Part shown: piece after piece, positions 44,306 through 56,932 of the stretch
Numbering within the stretch: position 1 is the stretch's first letter
Layout of the letters: the number at the start of each line of letters is the position of its first letter
Assembly (NCBI RefSeq): GCF_029543155.1
Contig: NZ_JARQXA010000003.1
Location: 1-64,000, forward strand
DNA from: Sphingomonas sp. HITSZ_GF
GTDB taxonomy: Bacteria > Pseudomonadota > Alphaproteobacteria > Sphingomonadales > Sphingomonadaceae
Direction: 5' to 3'
DNA length: 64,000 nucleotides
The notes under the pieces: generated by a model
What the model was told of the DNA's origin: nothing
The model's input: the letters and a program-made list of their open reading frames with translations, nothing else
The model's database searches: none
Program-made: the position numbers and the translations under genes

Positions 44306-46669
44306 GTGACCAGCCAGACGACCTCGCAATTCGCCCGGCCGCGCATCGATGCGCGAGCGCTCCTGGGCCTGTACGACCCGGCGGATACGACCGACTGGGG
44401 GCCGATCCGCGCTGCCCAGTTGCACGCCGGCAGCCAGCTGGCGCTGTTCATGCTCGCCGCCAATGTGATCGGCGCATCGCTCGTCACCATGATCCTCGCG
44501 CCGCTGGTGCCGATCTGGCAGCTGGCGAGCTGGGGCGCGCTGGTGGCGGCAGTGGCCGTCGCGGTGGCCTTTCGCCGCCTCGCACGCCGCCACCGCGAGG
44601 CAGTGACCGCCTCGATCGGCGATGTGCGCGACACCTTGCTCGACGGCATCGCGTTGGGCGCGGTCTGGTCGATCCCGCCCCTCGCCTTTGGCCATGCGGT
44701 CGACGCCAGCGCCGCGCTCGGCCTGTGGATCGTGCTGTCGCTGCTGATGACCGCCAGCGCGGTCGCCATGGCGGCGCTGCCGCTCGCCACCATTTCCTTC
44801 GTCTCGATCGTCGGCACCGCGCTCGTGGTGACGCTGTCGCTGATCGCCTCGCCGATGCTGGCCGCCGCCGCCGCGCTGTTCACCGTGCTGCTCGCCATGG
44901 CGACCTTTGCCCGCGGCAAGGCGCTGGTGGTGATCCGCGCGGGCGAGATCGCCATTGCCGACCGCGACGAGACGCTGAGCCTGCTCCTGCGCGAGACCGA
45001 GCGCGAGGGCGAGGCCGACTGGCTGTGGGAAATCGACGCGCAGCGCCGCGTCGCCCGCGCCAATCCACGCTTCTCCAAGTCGCTGGGCGTCGATCCCAAG
45101 ACGATCAACGGCACCCCCTTTCTCCAGGTGCTGGCCGGACCAACCTGGGAAGACGGCAATTTCGCCGCCGGCCTGCGCGAGCTGGCCGAGCGGCTGAAGA
45201 CGCGCGAGCCGTTCCACGACCTGTTGCTGCCCGTGCTCGTCAACGGCGAGGAGCGCTGGTGGGAAATGTCCGCCAGCCCACGTTTCGACGAGGGCGGCGC
45301 GTTCATCGGCTTCCGCGGCGTCGGCTCCGACGTGACCGAGGCGCGCAAGTCTGCCGACCAGATCAGCAAGATGGCGCGCTTCGACACGCTGACCGGCCTG
45401 CCCAACCGCCTTCTGCTCAACGAGACGCTGGCGCGGGCGATGGGCGAGGCCGAGAAATGGGGCTCGCGCTGCGCCTTCATGATGATCGACCTCGATCGCT
45501 TCAAGGCAGTGAACGACACGCTGGGCCACCCGGTGGGCGACCGGCTGCTGATGCGCGTCTCCGAACGGCTGAAGCAGCTGATGAGCGAGAACGAGATGGT
45601 CGGGCGCCTCGGCGGCGACGAGTTCGCCGTGGTGGTGCGCGACGCGACCGACACCGCGGGCATCGAGCGGCTCGCGCAGGCGATCATCGACACGGTCTCG
45701 CGGCCCTATGAGATCGACCAGAACACGCTGTTCATCGGCGCCTCGGTCGGCCTCGCGGTCGGCCCGCGCGACGGGCGCACCGCCGAGATGCTGATCCGCT
45801 CGGCCGACCTCGCGCTCTATCGCTCGAAGGATAGCGGCGGCGGCGCCTTCCATTGCTACGAACCGCAGCTCCACATGGCCGCCGAGGAGCGCCGCGTGCT
45901 CGAAATCGCGCTGCGCACCGCGATCGAGAATGGCGAGATGCACCTCAACTACCAGCCGGTGGTGAAGGCCGACACCGGCTCGCTGGCCGGGTTCGAGGCG
46001 CTGCTGCGCTGGACGCACCCCGAGTTCGGCGTGATCTCGCCCGCCAAGTTCGTGCCGCTGGCCGAGGATGCCCGGCTGATCCCGCAGATCGGCGAATGGG
46101 TGCTGCGCACCGCCTGCCAGGAAGCGGCCAAGTGGGACACGCATATCCGCGTCGCGGTGAACGTCAGCCCCGAGCAGCTCCACTCGCCGAGCTTCGCCAC
46201 GATGGTGGCGCAGGCGCTGGCCCAGTCGGGCCTGCCCGCCGAGCGGCTCGAGCTGGAAGTGACCGAGAGTGTGTTCATGCGCGAGGGCACCCAGGCGATC
46301 CATGTGCTGGAAAAGGTGCTCGAGCTCGGCGTGCGGCTGAGCCTCGACGATTTCGGCACCGGCTATTCCTCGCTCGGCTATCTGGCGCACACCCGGTTCA
46401 GTTCGATCAAGATCGACCGCAGCTTCGTGCAGGGCGCATCGAAGGGCACCAAGGAGGCGATCGCGATCATCCGCGCGGTGGTGGCGCTTGCCGACAGCCT
46501 GGGCATGGCGACCACGGCCGAGGGCGTGGAAACCGAGGAGGAGCACCACATGGTTCAGCAGCTCGGCTGCACCAAGGTGCAGGGCTATTATTTCGGCCGT
46601 CCCCTGCCCGTGCAGGAAGCCCGCGCCCTGGCGATCCGTCCGCAAGGCGGCGCAAGCGCGGCTGCCTGA
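44306..46669 (+). CDS. Membrane PAS-GGDEF-EAL cyclic-di-GMP enzyme
   Basis: A 787-residue signalling protein. Residues about 45-205 contain five or six transmembrane helices. A PAS-like domain (about 230-350: ADWLWEIDAQRRVARANPRF) is followed by GGDEF (about 355-515) with intact RLGGDEFAVVV but no RxxD inhibitory site upstream (SENE at that position). The EAL domain (about 530-775) has EALLRW, LEVTES, DDFGTGYSSLGYL and KIDRSF, all needed for c-di-GMP hydrolysis. It probably switches between synthesis and breakdown, or mainly degrades. The GTG start follows a short gap after VOC; neither gene explains the other. Confidence 0.92.
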   Translation: MTSQTTSQFARPRIDARALLGLYDPADTTDWGPIRAAQLHAGSQLALFMLAANVIGASLVTMILAPLVPIWQLASWGALVAAVAVAVAFRRLARRHREAVTASIGDVRDTLLDGIALGAVWSIPPLAFGHAVDASAALGLWIVLSLLMTASAVAMAALPLATISFVSIVGTALVVTLSLIASPMLAAAAALFTVLLAMATFARGKALVVIRAGEIAIADRDETLSLLLRETEREGEADWLWEIDAQRRVARANPRFSKSLGVDPKTINGTPFLQVLAGPTWEDGNFAAGLRELAERLKTREPFHDLLLPVLVNGEERWWEMSASPRFDEGGAFIGFRGVGSDVTEARKSADQISKMARFDTLTGLPNRLLLNETLARAMGEAEKWGSRCAFMMIDLDRFKAVNDTLGHPVGDRLLMRVSERLKQLMSENEMVGRLGGDEFAVVVRDATDTAGIERLAQAIIDTVSRPYEIDQNTLFIGASVGLAVGPRDGRTAEMLIRSADLALYRSKDSGGGAFHCYEPQLHMAAEERRVLEIALRTAIENGEMHLNYQPVVKADTGSLAGFEALLRWTHPEFGVISPAKFVPLAEDARLIPQIGEWVLRTACQEAAKWDTHIRVAVNVSPEQLHSPSFATMVAQALAQSGLPAERLELEVTESVFMREGTQAIHVLEKVLELGVRLSLDDFGTGYSSLGYLAHTRFSSIKIDRSFVQGASKGTKEAIAIIRAVVALADSLGMATTAEGVETEEEHHMVQQLGCTKVQGYYFGRPLPVQEARALAIRPQGGASAAA

Positions 46670-46731
46670 AAAAAGGCTGGCGGAACTGGCTTGCCCCGGC
46701 CGCCAGTCCCCGCTAGAGCCACCCACCGCAC

Positions 46732-46808
46732 AGGGGCGTAGCTCAGCTGGTTAGAGCGTCGGTCTCCAAAACCGAAGGCCCTCGGTTCGAATCCGAGCGC
46801 CCCTGCCA
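46732..46808 (+). tRNA. tRNA-Trp (anticodon CCA)
   Basis: A 77-base cloverleaf with encoded CCA. The acceptor AGGGGCG pairs with CGCCCCT, the D arm is GCTC-AGCTGGTTA-GAGC, and the anticodon stem TCGGT/ACCGA carries the loop CTCCAAA (anticodon CCA). The T arm is CTCGG-TTCGAAT-CCGAG, with discriminator G then CCA. No integrase or att duplication is seen next to it. Confidence 0.97.
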
Positions 46809-46984
46809 TCTTTTGGAAGTCGCTGAATTTATCGCTTCGTCGCTATGCCTTGCGATGAAATCGAGGGCGTTTGACGAAAATGGCTGCGCCCGGCGCGCCG
46901 GCAAGGCGCCGAGCGCGCCGAAGCGCGGCGCCTTACGCGGCGCCGGGGCGACGCCAATGCCTTATGACATGGCGCCTTTCGCGA

Positions 46985-49738
<2,754 letters not shown>

Positions 49739-49790
49739 GGGCAGATTTCCTCCATCGGCGGCAAGGCTCCGCCCGGGTGCTGTAAGCGAA

Positions 49791-49820
49791 GCGAGCGGCG
49801 GCCACCGGACCGCCGCTCGC
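49791..49820 (-). terminator. Stem-loop between S9 and M14 peptidase genes
   Basis: GCGAGCGGCGG and CCGCCGCTCGC pair perfectly (11 bp) around an 8-base loop. It lies downstream of the S9 peptidase stop, in the 112-base gap. It lacks a T-run, so it may act as an mRNA stabiliser or partial terminator. Confidence 0.55.
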
Positions 49821-49850
49821 CAGTGGATCAACGACTAGGCCTTGCCCGGC

Positions 49851-52340
49851 CTATTTCGCATTCTTCACATATTTGTCGAACCAGTCGAATGCTTCTGCGA
49901 GCACGTGGAGACGGGTCTCGCGCGCCGCATAGATATGATCCTCGAGCGGCAGCATCTCGACCTTCGCCGTCCCGCCCAGGCCCTTCAGCGCATGGTAGAG
50001 GCGCTGGGTCTGGATCGGGAACGTGCCCGTGTTGCTGTCGGCCTCGCCATGGAACAGAAGCACCGGCTCATTGATCTTCGGGGCGTTCATGAACGGCGAC
50101 ATCTTGGTATAGACGTCGGGCGCTTCCCAATAGGTCCGCCGCTCGCGCTGGAAGCCGAACGGCGTCAGCGTGCGGTTGTACGCGCCGTTGAGCGCATAGC
50201 CCGCCGCGAACAGATCGCTGTTGGCCAGCAGGTTGAGCGTCATGAACGCGCCATAGCTGAGGCCGGCGACACCGATCTTCTTCGGATCGGCAACCCCCTT
50301 GGCGACGAGCATGTCGGTCGCCGCCTTGGCGTTGGCCACCAGTTGCTCGACATAGGTGTCGTTGGCCTGCAGGCCGCCGACGATCGGCATCGAGGCATCG
50401 GCCAGCACCGCATAGCCCTGGGTGAGGAACAGCATATAGTCGGTCGGCGTGCGCGGCGAGACGCCCGAATAGGCATAGGAAGTGCCGCGCACCTGCCCCG
50501 CGCCCTTCAGATCGGCGAATTCGCGCGGATAGGCCCACACGATCGTCGGCACCCGATCGCCCTTCTTGTAGTTGGGCGGAAGGTACAGCGTGCCGCTGAG
50601 CGGAACGCCGTCGGCGCGGGTGTAGTTGATCAGCTCCTTGCTCGAATAGCTGAGCGCCGTCTTCGGCCGCGCGATCGCGGTCAGCGCAGTCTTCTTGGCG
50701 CCGGCACCCAGGTTGAGGAGATAATAGTTGGCCGGCGTCAGGCTGGTTTCGTAGCGCGTGACGATCTGGCTGGCCTTGTCGTCGAGCACGTCGACGATCT
50801 CTTCGAAGTTCTCGCCCTTGGTGGTGAACAGCCGCTCGGTCTTCTTGGTGCCGAGGTCGAAGCGCGACAGGAAGGGATGATCGCCGTCGGGCGATCCGCC
50901 TTCGCTGGCTAGGTAGATCGTGTTGCCGTCCTGGCGAAGCACGGTCTGGCCATTCACCGTCTTGGTCACCGGCGTGCCGGGATCGCCATACCAGTCATCG
51001 TCATTGTGCGACCAGAGAAGCTCCGGCTTGGCGCCTTCGCCGCTGGTGCCGATCAGCCACATCTTGGTCTCGCGGGTGCCCCAGGCGAACTGCTTGACCA
51101 GCGCCTGCTTGGCGTCTTCGGTGAAGGCGAACAGCTCGCGCGCCTGATAGCCGGGGCCGCTCGATTCGATGCGATCGGTGGTGCGGAGGAGTTCCTTCGG
51201 CGCGCCGGTGAACGGTGCCTCGAGCAGCATCACGCTGTCGCGATCCTTGGCTTCCTGCTTGGGATTGCCGTTGTCGAGCGTCGTGACATAGAGCAGCGCC
51301 GGATCGGCCGAGGGGCGCCACTGGAAGCCGCGCGCGCCGCTGCCCGCCCAGCCCAGGCTCTCCGGGCCGCCATTGTTGGTGGCGACGCTGGCGACATGCT
51401 TCACCACGGTGCCGTCTAGCGCCAGAATGTCGACTTCCTTGGGGAAGCGGCTGGCCGGCACGAGATAGGAATAGGGCGGGACGATCCGCACCGAGAGCAG
51501 ATACTTCCCGTCGGCCGACGGCGTCAGCTCCTGGAAGATGCCCGGCTTGCCGAACGGCGTAGCGGCACCGGTGCCCACATCGACGACCATCGGCTGCGAC
51601 GTCATGTAATAGTCGTACAGCTTTTCATCGAACTTGCTGGTGAGCAGGTTGGTGAAGGTCCACACCGGCGCCTTCTTGCCATCCGTCTCCTGGACGGCCG
51701 GGCCGGTCGGCACGGGCATGACCGGCACCGCGCCACGGCCCTCGGGCACGAAATGGCACATCAGCTTGGCGTTGCCGAGCCACTGGCAGGGACCATCGGA
51801 CTGATAGTCGATGCTGCGCGCGGCGTTGATCGTCGGGCCGGAGAGCGGCTTGGCCACGCCGGTCGCCACATCGGCGATCCAGAGCTCGATGCCCTTGGCC
51901 GTGGTGTGCAGGAACGCAAAGCGGCTGCTGTCGGGCGACCACATCGGCGGCCCCAGCTTCGCGTCGGGCACCTTCAGGTCGAGCTTCTTGCCGCTCTTCA
52001 GGTCGACCAGCTGATAGCCGGTGCCCTGCCCGGTATAGGAGGAGTTCAGGTCGTAGGGCTTGAGATCATAGGGCCCGTTGGTCGCGACATTGACGCGCAC
52101 GCCGCCGAGCTTCTGCATCGGCGCGGCGCGGTCTTCGATGGTCGGCATGCCCTTGAGCGCGGTGAGCACCAGCCAGCGGCCGTCCGGGCTCGCGCTGGCC
52201 TCAGGCGGCGGCGCAATATCGAGGATGTCGACGACTTCCTTGGGCGGAAGCCGATAGCTGTCCTGCGCCTGAGCGGCAGGCGAAAGCGCAATCGCGGCAG
52301 TGGCGGCCAGCAGAGCAGCCAGGCGGGTTGATCTCATCAT
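49851..52340 (-). CDS. Exported S9-family (prolyl-oligopeptidase-type) peptidase
   Basis: An 829-residue exported serine peptidase (signal MMRSTRLAALLAATAAIALS, cleaved near AQAQ). Residues about 45-560 form a beta-propeller of PD40-like blades (PPMWSPDSSRFAFLHTTAKG). The C-terminal alpha/beta-hydrolase domain has the Ser in GLSYGAFM, the Asp in FHGEADSNTG and the His in LEDHIYAARE. The pattern is close to the S9D glutamyl-peptidase-like group. It cleaves short peptides in the periplasm and is presumably the partner of the TonB receptor and M14 enzyme in this locus. Confidence 0.88.
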   Translation of the reverse strand: MMRSTRLAALLAATAAIALSPAAQAQDSYRLPPKEVVDILDIAPPPEASASPDGRWLVLTALKGMPTIEDRAAPMQKLGGVRVNVATNGPYDLKPYDLNSSYTGQGTGYQLVDLKSGKKLDLKVPDAKLGPPMWSPDSSRFAFLHTTAKGIELWIADVATGVAKPLSGPTINAARSIDYQSDGPCQWLGNAKLMCHFVPEGRGAVPVMPVPTGPAVQETDGKKAPVWTFTNLLTSKFDEKLYDYYMTSQPMVVDVGTGAATPFGKPGIFQELTPSADGKYLLSVRIVPPYSYLVPASRFPKEVDILALDGTVVKHVASVATNNGGPESLGWAGSGARGFQWRPSADPALLYVTTLDNGNPKQEAKDRDSVMLLEAPFTGAPKELLRTTDRIESSGPGYQARELFAFTEDAKQALVKQFAWGTRETKMWLIGTSGEGAKPELLWSHNDDDWYGDPGTPVTKTVNGQTVLRQDGNTIYLASEGGSPDGDHPFLSRFDLGTKKTERLFTTKGENFEEIVDVLDDKASQIVTRYETSLTPANYYLLNLGAGAKKTALTAIARPKTALSYSSKELINYTRADGVPLSGTLYLPPNYKKGDRVPTIVWAYPREFADLKGAGQVRGTSYAYSGVSPRTPTDYMLFLTQGYAVLADASMPIVGGLQANDTYVEQLVANAKAATDMLVAKGVADPKKIGVAGLSYGAFMTLNLLANSDLFAAGYALNGAYNRTLTPFGFQRERRTYWEAPDVYTKMSPFMNAPKINEPVLLFHGEADSNTGTFPIQTQRLYHALKGLGGTAKVEMLPLEDHIYAARETRLHVLAEAFDWFDKYVKNAK

Positions 52341-52399
52341 CGACTATCCTCGACATTGCACCCGCCGGCAGAGGCTTGCGGGCCGGAAATTAGACAGGG

Positions 52400-52441
52400 C
52401 GCTCGCCGGAAGGAGTGGTGCGCCACCCGATCCGGCGAGCG
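52400..52441 (-). terminator. Stem-loop between receptor and S9 peptidase genes
   Basis: CGCTCGCCGGA (52400-52410) pairs perfectly with TCCGGCGAGCG (52431-52441). The inner GTGG/CCAC extends the structure. It lies 10 bases past the TonB receptor stop. There is no clear T-run. Confidence 0.6.
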
Positions 52442-52450
52442 ATCGATCGA

Positions 52451-55288
52451 TCAGAAGTTCTTGGAGAACCCGATGTAGAAGGAACGGCCAATATTGTCGT
52501 ACAGCGAGCCATCGAACGCGCCGGTGTAGGTGGACGGCGTGCGCGGGGGCTTGGTGTCGAACAGATTGTTGATGCCGAACTGCAGCGTGAAGTCGCTGGG
52601 CAGCTTATAGCTGGCGAAAACGTCGTGATAGAAGCGCTGATCGACCTTCAGGAAGCCGTTATATTCCGACGTGCGCTGCACATCGAGGCTCGACTTGCCG
52701 ACATAGCGGGTGTTCCAGGCCAGGTTCAGGCCGCCATCGCTGTAGGCAATGTTGAACGTACCGCGCCAAGTCGGATCGTCGAACTCGCCATCTTCGATCA
52801 GCAGGCTCGCCGGATCGTTGATGTCGACCAGCTCTTCCAGCTTGTCGAGATAGGTCACCGTCGCGCCCAGGCTCAGGCGGCCGCCCAGCTTCGAGCTGAT
52901 GCCATCCAGCTTGGTGCTATAGTTGAGCGCCACGTCGATGCCGCGTGCATCGAGCCGGCCGATGTTGATCTGGCGCAGGTCGATGTTCGACACGACATAC
53001 GGATCGTTGACCCCGGCAAGGCCGCCGCGCGTGACGAGCGCGCAGAACGCGTTGTCGAGGCTCGCCGAGTCGACGCAATTGTCGACGATCGTGTTTCCGT
53101 CGAGCGTCTGGATCGCGTTGTCGATCCGGATCTGCCAATAGTCGACCGACAGGCGCAGGTTGCGCACGGGGTTGAACACCACGCCCGCGGTCCAGGAGTT
53201 GGAGGTTTCCTCGGTCAGGTCCGGGTTGCCGCCCAGCGCCGTCGGCAGCGCGAGCGCCGCAGCCGGATCGACCCAGCCGACCGGAACGCCCAGGGCACGG
53301 CAATTGGCCAGTCGGTTCGGCGCCAGGTTGATCTGCGTGGCGTCGCACGGATCGAAGGTGATGTTCAGCGTGCCGAGCGTGTCGGGGCTGTACAGCTCGA
53401 CGATGTTCGGCGCGCGGACGCTGCGCGAGCGGGTAACGCGGAAGCGCAGCGCATCGATCGGCGCCCATTCGCCGCCCAGCTTCCACGCCATCGTGCTTCC
53501 GATCGTGTTATAGTCGGAATAGCGCGCCGCGCCCTCGACCTGGAGCGAGCGGAAGAAGGGAACGTCCTTGAGCACGGGGACGACGAGCTCGGCAAAGACC
53601 TCCTTCACGTCGCTGCTGGCATCGACCGGGCCGCCGCCATTGTCGGTACGATACAGCAGGCCGCGCGCACCCATGCCGTCGTCCACGGACTGGAGCCGGT
53701 CCTTGCGGTACTCGGCGCCCACCGCGACGCTCAGCGGCCCGCCGGGCAGATCGAACAGCGAGCCGGTCGCCTGGATGCCCGCGAGCGTCTGCTCGTTGGT
53801 GACGTCGCGCTGGAAGGTGTACTGGTAATAGGCCTGTTGCGCGTCGGTCAGCCGGCCGTTGAAGATGCTGATCGGAGTGCAGCCGGCGGCACGCGCCGTC
53901 GCACTGCGGCAGACGATCTGGTTCGTCGTCGTGTCGAGGACCGCGTCGATGGCTTCGAAGAAGCGGCTTTCGATGCGGGTGTTGAAGACCTTGTAGTTCT
54001 GGTCGCGCCGTCCGTACTGGTAGAAGGCCTCCCAGTTGAACCGGTCGGTCAGCTTGCCGCGCAGGCCACCGACTGCCGTGTAGGTGTAGCGCGAATTCAC
54101 ATAGCGCTTGTTGCCGTAGATGTCCTCGCCCTCATAGCCGACGGTCAGCGTCGAGAGGTTGTTGGCATCCATCAGCGCGGTCACCGCGCTGGGCAGCGTG
54201 GGGTTGTCGCGGCGCAGCGTCAGCGTGCTGTCGAAATAGCTCTGCCCGTTGGTGTCGGAGCTCGAATAGGAGAATTCGAAGTTGGCATAGGCGGTGATCG
54301 CCGGCGTGATCTCGTAGTTCACCGAGCCCATCGCGGCGAACGCCTCGCGCGGGTTGCGCAGGTTCCGCTCGCGGCTGTCATAGCCATATTTCCCGCCGCT
54401 GCAGACCGTGCTGTAGCAATTGGGGTTGTTAAGCGGCACCAGGCCGTTGTCGTAGAAATAACGGCGGCCGCCGACGACGAAGGTCGGCTGATAGGAATTG
54501 CCGATCGTATGCGGGGAGTTGATCACGATCCGGTCGGCGATGCCGTCCGCCGGACCGGTATTGGCCGGGTTGCTGACAAAGCTCAGCGCGCCGTCCCCAT
54601 AGGTATAGTCGCGGTCGGTGTACCGCAGGATGTCGCTCTTCTGGTAGGTCAGGCCGAGGCTGGCCGAACCGCGACCGTCGGCGAACTTGCCGCCGCCGCT
54701 GCCCGAAAGCATGTAGGTGGCGCCATCGCCGCGCGCCGAAATGCCATACCGGCCGGCGAGGTTGAGCCCTTCATAGTCATCCTTGAGGATGATGTTGACC
54801 ACGCCAGAGACGGCGTCCGCGCCATAGACCGCCGAAGCGCCGCCGGTGATGATCTCGATCCGCTCGACCATCGACGACGGGATCGACGACACGTCGACCT
54901 GCGAACCGTCGCGCGAGCCGGACACGCGCCGGCGCCCGTTGACCAGCACGAGCGTGCGATTGGTCCCGAGGCCGCGCAGGTTGATGAAGCTGGCGCCGAT
55001 GTCGCGCTGGAAGGTATCGTTGCTGGCGCCCAGGCCGACGCTGATCTGCGGCATCTGGAGCAGCACGTCGCCGACGTCGTTCAGGCCCGTCTGCTCGATC
55101 CGATCGGCGCCGATCACGGTGGTGGGGGTCGGATTGTCGAACTCGGTGCGGGCAACGCGCGACCCGGTCACGACGATCTCGGTCGGCGCGGCGGCGGGTT
55201 CCGTCTGCTCGTCAACCTGCTGTGCATGGGCGGACGATGCGCAGATCAGCGCGACGACGGAAGCGGCGCCATAGAAGCTCTTCTTCAA
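52451..55288 (-). CDS. TonB-dependent outer-membrane receptor
   Basis: A 945-residue receptor. The signal peptide (MKKSFYGAASVVALICASSA HA) and a TonB-box region (EIVVTGSRVAR) are followed by the plug domain (about 40-160: GDVLLQMPQISVG, NRTLVLVNGRRR, YGADAVSGVVNII). The 22-strand barrel ends in the C-terminal Phe (SFYIGFSKNF). It imports a large or scarce substrate across the outer membrane using TonB energy. Its place upstream of two exported peptidases suggests a peptide substrate, which is inference. It is divergent from the AraC regulator. Confidence 0.92.
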   Translation of the reverse strand: MKKSFYGAASVVALICASSAHAQQVDEQTEPAAAPTEIVVTGSRVARTEFDNPTPTTVIGADRIEQTGLNDVGDVLLQMPQISVGLGASNDTFQRDIGASFINLRGLGTNRTLVLVNGRRRVSGSRDGSQVDVSSIPSSMVERIEIITGGASAVYGADAVSGVVNIILKDDYEGLNLAGRYGISARGDGATYMLSGSGGGKFADGRGSASLGLTYQKSDILRYTDRDYTYGDGALSFVSNPANTGPADGIADRIVINSPHTIGNSYQPTFVVGGRRYFYDNGLVPLNNPNCYSTVCSGGKYGYDSRERNLRNPREAFAAMGSVNYEITPAITAYANFEFSYSSSDTNGQSYFDSTLTLRRDNPTLPSAVTALMDANNLSTLTVGYEGEDIYGNKRYVNSRYTYTAVGGLRGKLTDRFNWEAFYQYGRRDQNYKVFNTRIESRFFEAIDAVLDTTTNQIVCRSATARAAGCTPISIFNGRLTDAQQAYYQYTFQRDVTNEQTLAGIQATGSLFDLPGGPLSVAVGAEYRKDRLQSVDDGMGARGLLYRTDNGGGPVDASSDVKEVFAELVVPVLKDVPFFRSLQVEGAARYSDYNTIGSTMAWKLGGEWAPIDALRFRVTRSRSVRAPNIVELYSPDTLGTLNITFDPCDATQINLAPNRLANCRALGVPVGWVDPAAALALPTALGGNPDLTEETSNSWTAGVVFNPVRNLRLSVDYWQIRIDNAIQTLDGNTIVDNCVDSASLDNAFCALVTRGGLAGVNDPYVVSNIDLRQINIGRLDARGIDVALNYSTKLDGISSKLGGRLSLGATVTYLDKLEELVDINDPASLLIEDGEFDDPTWRGTFNIAYSDGGLNLAWNTRYVGKSSLDVQRTSEYNGFLKVDQRFYHDVFASYKLPSDFTLQFGINNLFDTKPPRTPSTYTGAFDGSLYDNIGRSFYIGFSKNF

Positions 55289-55787
55289 AATTTGCCCCCT
55301 TGTTCAATAGACATCGAAATCCATGGGCACATTCACCCACGGGCTCGACTTTTGATTTTGAATCCCCTAAGTGCAGCCGCCATCAACTGCGCGAATGCTG
55401 CGCAGGCGGCCGGTTTTATTGCTCGGCGTTATATTGTTTCTGAGTCGGCCTTCGTCCCGACATCATATTTCAAGCCCGGACATCATGAGTAACAATTCCG
55501 TGCGCCGCTCTCGCCGGCGGGCCATTATTCTTCGCGTGCGGGCCAATTTTTGCACCTGCACAATCCGACCATGACCCGGCACCCAAATCCGCGAAACACG
55601 CTCCAATCGGTGCAATAGCACCATTTCGGAGTGTATTTTTCGCCTGTTAACTTACTGATTTTTAATAGCTATTTTGCGGATTCATCAGAACATGAACGGT
55701 GCGTCATTTTTGCTGCATCGCCACAATATTTCCGTTGCGACGCAAGAAGGTGATAGCCCTCGCGAACGCGCATGATAAAAATTCGGT
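55289..55787. promoter_or_regulatory. Divergent promoter region, receptor/AraC
   Basis: A 499-base gene-free, relatively AT-rich stretch between the TonB receptor start and the AraC regulator start. It must hold the promoters of both and is the natural place for AraC-family binding sites, but I could not mark individual boxes with confidence. No small RNA or reading frame is convincing. Confidence 0.6.
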
Positions 55788-56615
55788 ATGGAGCGATTCC
55801 ACCCGGCCTTTAATTGCGATAATGCGCCGCGCCGCGTTCTTGTGCGGACCTCTACCCTGCCCGCTGAATTGACGATCCTGCGCCACTCGCATCGCCGCGC
55901 GGAGCTGGCCTATGTGCTCTCGGGCATGCTTTCGTTCACCGCGGGCGACGCGATCTACAACGTCCCGCCGCAGACGACGCTGCTTATCCCGGCAGGCACG
56001 GTCCACGACATGCGGGTGCATCGCGACTCGAGCGTGATGACGCTCTACCTGGCGCTGCCGCCCGACAAGGCGAAAGCCGGCAGGTTGGGCACGATACCGG
56101 TCTCCGGGCTCCTGCGCGAAATGATGATGGCCGCCGCCAGCCTGCCCGAGGCCTATGTGCAGGAAAGCCGCGATGGCCTGCTGATGGACCTCATCGCCGA
56201 AGAGGTCTTGTGGCTGATGTCCCAGCAGGGCGCGCCGACGCTTCAGATTCCGGCGCCGCGCGATCCGCGGCTGCTGCGCCTTTGCCAGGAAGCGCTGGGC
56301 CAGCTGGAGCGCGACTGGACGATCGACCAGGCGGCGCGGGTCGCCGGAATGGGACGGCGAACCTTCACCCGGTCGTTCCGGCGCGAGATCGGCATCAGCT
56401 TCAACACCTGGCGCGCCCGGGCACGGCTGAACGCAGCGGTTTCCCGGCTCAGCGCGGGCGCCTCGATCACCGAAGTCGCCTTCGAATCGGGCTACAACAG
56501 CCCCAGCGCCTTTGCGACAATGTTCAAGCGAACCCTGGGCATGTCGCCATCACAGCTACGCATGGCATCCACAAATGCACGCCATGGAGGCGACCGGTTC
56601 CGGACGGAAACCTGA
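55788..56615 (+). CDS. AraC-family transcriptional regulator with cupin sensor
   Basis: A 275-residue regulator. Residues about 15-90 form a cupin-like sensor barrel (RHSHRRAELAYVLSGMLSFT, PPQTTLLIPAGTVHDMRVHR). The C-terminal 100 residues carry two helix-turn-helix motifs (WTIDQAARVAGMGRRTFTRS and ITEVAFESGYNSPSAFATMF) with the AraC signature. Divergent from the TonB receptor, it probably controls the peptide-utilisation genes in response to a small ligand. Confidence 0.9.
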   Translation: MERFHPAFNCDNAPRRVLVRTSTLPAELTILRHSHRRAELAYVLSGMLSFTAGDAIYNVPPQTTLLIPAGTVHDMRVHRDSSVMTLYLALPPDKAKAGRLGTIPVSGLLREMMMAAASLPEAYVQESRDGLLMDLIAEEVLWLMSQQGAPTLQIPAPRDPRLLRLCQEALGQLERDWTIDQAARVAGMGRRTFTRSFRREIGISFNTWRARARLNAAVSRLSAGASITEVAFESGYNSPSAFATMFKRTLGMSPSQLRMASTNARHGGDRFRTET

Positions 56616-56641
56616 ACCGCTCCCTGGGTGGTCGCGCGGCC

Positions 56642-56932
56642 ATGGTGATAACCGCGCCGCGATCGCTGAACGAATGGTGGTTCTCGGCCGATCCGGGCGC
56701 CCCGGAACGACCGGTTCCGAGACGCAGCACCGAGGTCCAGCTCGCCGATTACCGTGCGAGTTCCTTCTCCCCCAAGATCTGGAAACGCGTTGTTCGACAG
56801 GCCGGAAAGGTTGGGATCTCGGCTGCCATTTCATTGGCCGCAAGTGTAATCGAAAACCATCGCTCAAGAGCGCTGTCATGTCGGATTAACACGATCCGCC
56901 AGGAAGTCCCTCTACTGGACCACGATCTCTAA
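56642..56932 (+). CDS. Doubtful small frame running into the first CRISPR repeat
   Basis: A 96-codon frame starting at ATG 56642, 27 bases after the AraC gene, reading MVITAPRSLNEWWFSADPGA and ending on a stop inside the first, degenerate repeat. The first half has host-like codon use and the second half does not. There is no ribosome site and no family is known. It may be a truncated remnant or chance. Otherwise the 292-base gap 56616-56907 shows nothing I can name. Confidence 0.2.
   Translation: MVITAPRSLNEWWFSADPGAPERPVPRRSTEVQLADYRASSFSPKIWKRVVRQAGKVGISAAISLAASVIENHRSRALSCRINTIRQEVPLLDHDL

Noticed and set aside
46732..46984. tRNA-Trp as a possible integration site for a mobile island
   Set aside because: No integrase gene, no repeated tRNA 3' end and no compositional break were seen downstream.
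46890..46984. GC-rich palindromes (GGCGCC repeats) after tRNA-Trp
   Set aside because: They are short and ordinary for DNA of this composition, with no T-run, and too weak to call a terminator or attachment site.
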